Below the pieces are notes generated by a model. It was given only the letters and a program-made list of their open reading frames with translations. It did no database searches and was not told the origin of the DNA. Shown here piece after piece: positions 13,399 to 16,055 of a DNA stretch of 16,055 nucleotides. The stretch spans positions 10,442-26,496 of the forward strand of contig HF996049.1 of assembly GCA_000432515.1 (NCBI GenBank), given 5' to 3'. A program made the position numbers and the translations under genes. Each line of letters begins with the position of its first letter. Position 1 is the first letter of the stretch. Source of the stretch: Bacteroides sp. CAG:545 (GTDB lineage: Bacteria; Bacteroidota; Bacteroidia; Bacteroidales; UBA932).

Positions 13399-13603
13399 AG
13401 TGTCTGACAGGCTTTTCAGCCTTCTTCTGGGTCTCAGGCAATGCTCCCAGCAGCTGCACCTCATCCGTTCGTCGATGAGTGCCGCCGAGCTCTCGTCTTC
13501 CAGGAACGAGGAGACTCTCGACCTCATCCGCCAGGGTCTGTATGAATCGTCTTCATTTGTGGCGGACATCATTTTTTCATCCTTCAATTCAGAATCGAAA
13601 TGA
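13388..13603 (+). CDS. 71-aa helical protein, unknown
   Basis: A 71-aa protein starting MRTEVSDRLFSLLLGLRQC. It is helical with a hydrophobic first helix that is too short and too charged to be a clear membrane anchor. The ATG at 13388 is chosen over the upstream in-frame ATG at 13337 because it gives an 11-base overlap with the previous gene, like the others in this set. It ends in an ATGA overlap with the next gene. No function is recognised. Its pattern of similar length and helical character suggests it may pair with one of its small neighbours. Confidence 0.6.
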   Translation: MRTEVSDRLFSLLLGLRQCSQQLHLIRSSMSAAELSSSRNEETLDLIRQGLYESSSFVADIIFSSFNSESK

Positions 13604-13863
13604 CAAGAATATTGAACTATGAGCAGGCGCATGCCTTCGATACGGCCGTGAGCCTCTTCGACGTGAGGGAACACGTTACCATCAAGTTGGTTGGACTCCA
13701 GAATGGGGCCAACAAGGCGGTGATTCTGCCTCACAGCCATTATGAATACAAGTTGCGCCGTATGGCCAAGAACAGGGAAATCCCTTTGAAACTTCCTGGA
13801 TATATGGTCATTGACAGCGACGGCAAGCCTGCCGCCATCTGCTACTTTATACCGCATTGCTGA
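13600..13863 (+). CDS. 87-aa protein, unknown, last of the coupled set
   Basis: An 87-aa alpha/beta protein: a helix near the start (YEQAHAFDTAVSLFDVR), strands HVTIKLVGL and NKAVILP, a basic helix HYEYKLRRMAKNREIP, then strands PGYMVIDSDGKPAAICYFIP. The many basic residues in the middle could suit nucleic-acid or virion contacts, but no family is recognised. It starts by ATGA coupling and is followed after 23 bases by a strong terminator, marking the end of the operon that begins at the structured RNA promoter. Confidence 0.65.
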   Translation: MTRILNYEQAHAFDTAVSLFDVREHVTIKLVGLQNGANKAVILPHSHYEYKLRRMAKNREIPLKLPGYMVIDSDGKPAAICYFIPHC

Positions 13864-13886
13864 AGCGGGATGTGGATTATCGTTCG

Positions 13887-13915
13887 GCCCTGTCCTTTCG
13901 AGGACGGGGCTTTTT
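13887..13915 (+). terminator. Rho-independent terminator after the small-gene set
   Basis: GCCCTGTCC (13887-13895) pairs with GGACGGGGC (13902-13910), 9 bp with one G-U. An extra T-A pair can leave a TTCG loop. A T5 tract (13911-13915) follows and continues as CTTTTCC. The next gene starts 28 bases after the T tract without an evident promoter of its own. Confidence 0.88.
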
Positions 13916-13943
13916 CTTTTCCTTTGCTGAAAATTGTATTGCT

Positions 13944-14306
13944 ATGCTTTCAGATGAATTCCGAAACGACCTGCAGAAGGTCCTGTCCACCCAGTCCTCC
14001 GCCCTTCTCGCGAAGCAGAATGCCATCGCGGCCACTTCCCTGCAGAACCGCAGCGGACATCTGGCCGCGTCTTTCCGGAAGAAGCCGTCCGTCACCTGCA
14101 GCGGCGTGACGGTGTCCTACCCGAAATACATCCGTTTCATCGACATGAAGTACGGCCCTGGAGGGAAGCGGAAGAAGAAGGTTCCCATCTATAACCGTCA
14201 GGTGTACGGATACCTGGTCGGCGGTGTGCGCCGCTGGCTGAACAGGGTCATCCCGGCTCTCATGATCCGTGCCATCGACGGGACGATTTCCGGACGGAAA
14301 GTGTGA
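13944..14306 (+). CDS. gp10-like head-tail/tail completion protein (putative)
   Basis: A 120-aa basic protein. Features are an N-terminal helix (DEFRNDLQKVLSTQSSALL), an RSGHLAASF segment at about 36-44 as often seen in virion morphogenesis or HK97 gp10-type proteins, a strand pair (SVTCSGVTVSYPKYIRFIDM), a lysine-rich loop, and a final helix (VRRWLNRVIPALMIRAI). Such proteins join head and tail or complete the tail tip. The ATG at 13944 is used because the alternative TTG start at 13857 would translate through the terminator. The gene ends 12 bases before the -33 box that drives the tape measure gene. Confidence 0.5.
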   Translation: MLSDEFRNDLQKVLSTQSSALLAKQNAIAATSLQNRSGHLAASFRKKPSVTCSGVTVSYPKYIRFIDMKYGPGGKRKKKVPIYNRQVYGYLVGGVRRWLNRVIPALMIRAIDGTISGRKV

Positions 14307-14317
14307 ATTTTCTGTCC

Positions 14318-14348
14318 TTTGCCGGCACCTGCTGTTTGGCTACTTTCG
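14318..14348 (+). promoter_or_regulatory. Bacteroidetes-type promoter, copy B
   Basis: The -33 TTTG (14318-14321), 19 bases, then the -7 TACTTTCG (14341-14348), one base off TAnnTTTG. It is the twin of the promoter at 7018-7048. The ATG of the tape measure gene lies 46 bases after the start of the -33 box, against 47 in copy A. Confidence 0.78.
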
Positions 14349-14363
14349 TGAAAAATTCGATAT

Positions 14364-16055
14364 ATGGCAGGAATAAAGAATGAGATAGTCAAGTTCATCG
14401 CTGACGTGGAGCTGGATCCGCAGCAGGCTGCGCAATACCAGAAGAGCCTTGAGGACTGCGAGAAGTCCGCCGACGCTCTGCGCAAGTCCATCGCGGACAC
14501 TACCGCGAAGATGGAGGCGATGCGTGATGCCGGGCAGGAGTCCACATCACAGTATGCGGCGCTGAAGAAGTCCCTCGAAGCAGACTCCAAGGCCCTGAAG
14601 GAAGCCGGGAAGAATGCCGACAAGTACGCCGAGGCTCTCGGTATCGGGTCGATGTCCCTCTCCCAGCTGCAGAAGCACGCGAAGCAGTGCCGGCAGGCAT
14701 TGGCCAACACCCACAAGGAGGCGAATCCGAAGGTCTGGGCGAAGTACAATGACGAGCTGAAGAAGACCGAGGACCGTATCCGTGAGGTGAAGTCCGGAGG
14801 CGAGAAGACGGGCAAGGCGATGAAGGGGCTCGGCGCACAGATCGCAGGAGGGTTCACTGTCGGATCACTGGCGGTGAAGGCTTTCGATGCTGCGGTCAAT
14901 CTGGTGAAGAAAGGGTTTGATGCTTTCACCAAGGCCACGCAGGTCTGGGGAGACCGCTGGGCCATCGTCACCGACATGGTGAATGCAGGCTGGCAGCAGT
15001 TCATCGCCAATATCGGGCAGGGCTCGAACGTGGTGAAGGGCTCCATCAAGGAAGCGATGCGTGCGGCCAAGGAGGCGGCCCAGCTGCGTGACGAGCTGTT
15101 CGAGCGGACCAACTCCTTCAAGATGATGGAATCCGATGCGAGGGTTTACATAAACACTCAGACGGAGATCGCCAACAACTCCAGCAAGTCCGCCAAGGAG
15201 AGGATGGATGCCCTGGACAATATCATTGCCAAGGAGCAGGAGCTGGCCGAGACGAAGAAGTCTCTTGCTGAGCAGGAGCGGACGGCCGCCATCGAGATGC
15301 TCCGCTCGCGCACGTCGATGACTGACGAGGAACTCAAGTTCGTCATTGACAATTATGAGGGCAACCGTGACCTCATCACACAGGCAGGCGAATACAATGA
15401 GCTCCTGGAGAAGAGGTCATCAATTATGGCCAATTTCAAATATGCGAACAACCAGGTGACTGTCGAGGCTAACGCCAAGGCTCTGGAGGAGGTGGACAAG
15501 CAGCTCAAGGGCTGGGATGAGACCATCGTCGAGGCTGCCCGTCTGACCCGTCAGTACAATCTTGCCAATGATGATCTCGTGAATTCGTATGTCAATGCGA
15601 CGCTTGCCTTCAAGCAGGCTGACGAGGAACTGACGGCAGCTTCGGCGGCACAGGCAAGGAAGCGGGGAACGCTCCAGAACCAGATTGACGCTGATGAGGC
15701 GGCCAAGAGGAACAAGTCATACCAGGACCGCATCAATGCCGCGCAGTCCGCCTATGACAAGGAGATGCTTCTTCTGAAGCAGCAGCTTGCCGCCAGGCAG
15801 ATGACAGAGACTGAGTACAATGTCCGGAGCCAGGCTGCTGAAATCAGTATGCTCAACGCCAAGATTGCCATAAACAAGGCTTATGGCAAGGATGTCACCG
15901 ACCTGCAGACGAAGATTGCCGACAAGCAGCTGGCTTCCCAGAAGGCCATCAGGCAGGCGCTTGAGAAGAACTCCTCCGAGTTCACCCAGATGCTGAAGAA
16001 GATGAATGACGATGCAGAGGCGGAGGCTGACAAGCTCGTCGAGTCGTTGACTGCC
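14364..16055 (+). CDS. Tail tape measure protein, N-terminal part (runs off window)
   Basis: 564 codons are visible without a stop, so the gene continues past the window. It begins MAGIKNEIVKFIADVELD. The sequence is dominated by long charged coiled-coil helices (for example about 10-130 and from 235 onward) rich in Lys, Glu, Ala and Gln. These are broken by a glycine/alanine-rich hydrophobic stretch at about 151-185 (AMKGLGAQIAGGFTVGSLAV). That combination, the length, and the location after a tail completion gene fit tape measure proteins, which set tail length and may help DNA entry. It has its own promoter. A long open frame on the opposite strand here is a codon-usage shadow. Confidence 0.82.
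   Translation, partial: MAGIKNEIVKFIADVELDPQQAAQYQKSLEDCEKSADALRKSIADTTAKMEAMRDAGQESTSQYAALKKSLEADSKALKEAGKNADKYAEALGIGSMSLSQLQKHAKQCRQALANTHKEANPKVWAKYNDELKKTEDRIREVKSGGEKTGKAMKGLGAQIAGGFTVGSLAVKAFDAAVNLVKKGFDAFTKATQVWGDRWAIVTDMVNAGWQQFIANIGQGSNVVKGSIKEAMRAAKEAAQLRDELFERTNSFKMMESDARVYINTQTEIANNSSKSAKERMDALDNIIAKEQELAETKKSLAEQERTAAIEMLRSRTSMTDEELKFVIDNYEGNRDLITQAGEYNELLEKRSSIMANFKYANNQVTVEANAKALEEVDKQLKGWDETIVEAARLTRQYNLANDDLVNSYVNATLAFKQADEELTAASAAQARKRGTLQNQIDADEAAKRNKSYQDRINAAQSAYDKEMLLLKQQLAARQMTETEYNVRSQAAEISMLNAKIAINKAYGKDVTDLQTKIADKQLASQKAIRQALEKNSSEFTQMLKKMNDDAEAEADKLVESLTA

Noticed and set aside
13857..13943. TTG-initiated extension of the gp10-like gene
   Set aside because: Would require translating through a strong terminator hairpin; the ATG at 13944 gives a well-formed N terminus.
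14287..14300. TTTCC-GGAC-GGAAA hairpin at the end of the gp10-like gene as a terminator
   Set aside because: Short, A/T-closed stem inside the coding region, with the nearest T run separated by seven bases.
14198..15121. 307-aa open frame on the minus strand
   Set aside because: Lies antisense to the tape measure gene; Ser/Ala/Phe-rich composition typical of the complement of Lys/Glu/Ala-rich coding sequence, with no domain or promoter.

Overview
The window is a structural-gene segment of a tailed phage or prophage whose host is most likely a Bacteroidales bacterium. The host assignment rests on three things: promoters of the Bacteroidetes type (a TTTG-like -33 box about 19-21 bp before TAnnTTTG), start codons preceded by A/T-rich sequence rather than a Shine-Dalgarno box, and proteins (capsid with a beta-rich C-terminal extension, portal, EF-hand-containing amidase) of a style common in phages of this group. 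Every convincing gene is on the + strand. I see no integrase, repressor, replication gene, tRNA or CRISPR array, so lytic versus prophage cannot be decided here.

Layout. 15-3357 is a capsid block: S49-type prohead protease, major capsid protein with a fused N-terminal scaffold-like segment, and a probable tail tube protein, closed by a strong terminator at 3376-3402. 3421-6847 is a packaging block: an unknown protein, two small terminase-associated candidates and the large terminase. After a 217-base gap holding a promoter (7018-7048), 7065-11599 carries a small conserved-looking protein, portal, connector-like proteins, two further head-tail/tail proteins and a zinc amidase (endolysin), closed by a terminator at 11623-11653. 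A 45-aa gene follows.

11823-12802 is an AT-rich island unlike its surroundings. It holds a NYN/PIN-like ribonuclease gene (11996-12592) between two nearly identical promoter regions, each with CTTGCA-type hexamers 21 bp apart. The first promoter drives a predicted ~90-nt RNA made of two 28-nt tandem repeats, whose hairpin stems differ by compensatory changes around an invariant TAGG loop, then a GCAA-capped terminator that ends 14 bases before the nuclease start codon. This is the layout of type III toxin-antitoxin loci, but with a different nuclease family. The second promoter drives a predicted ~145-nt RNA with a 16-bp helix joining its two ends, an abutting 9-bp pseudoknot helix and a T7 tract. 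The 3' strand of the end-joining helix can alternatively pair across the start of the next gene. This island is the strongest candidate for an undescribed system.

12803-13863 is a translationally coupled set of four small unknown genes, ended by a terminator (13887-13915). It is followed by a gp10-like tail completion candidate, a second copy of the 7018-type promoter (14318-14348), and the start of a tape measure protein that runs off the window. All RNA structures were paired by eye and all protein assignments come from motif reading, without database searches.
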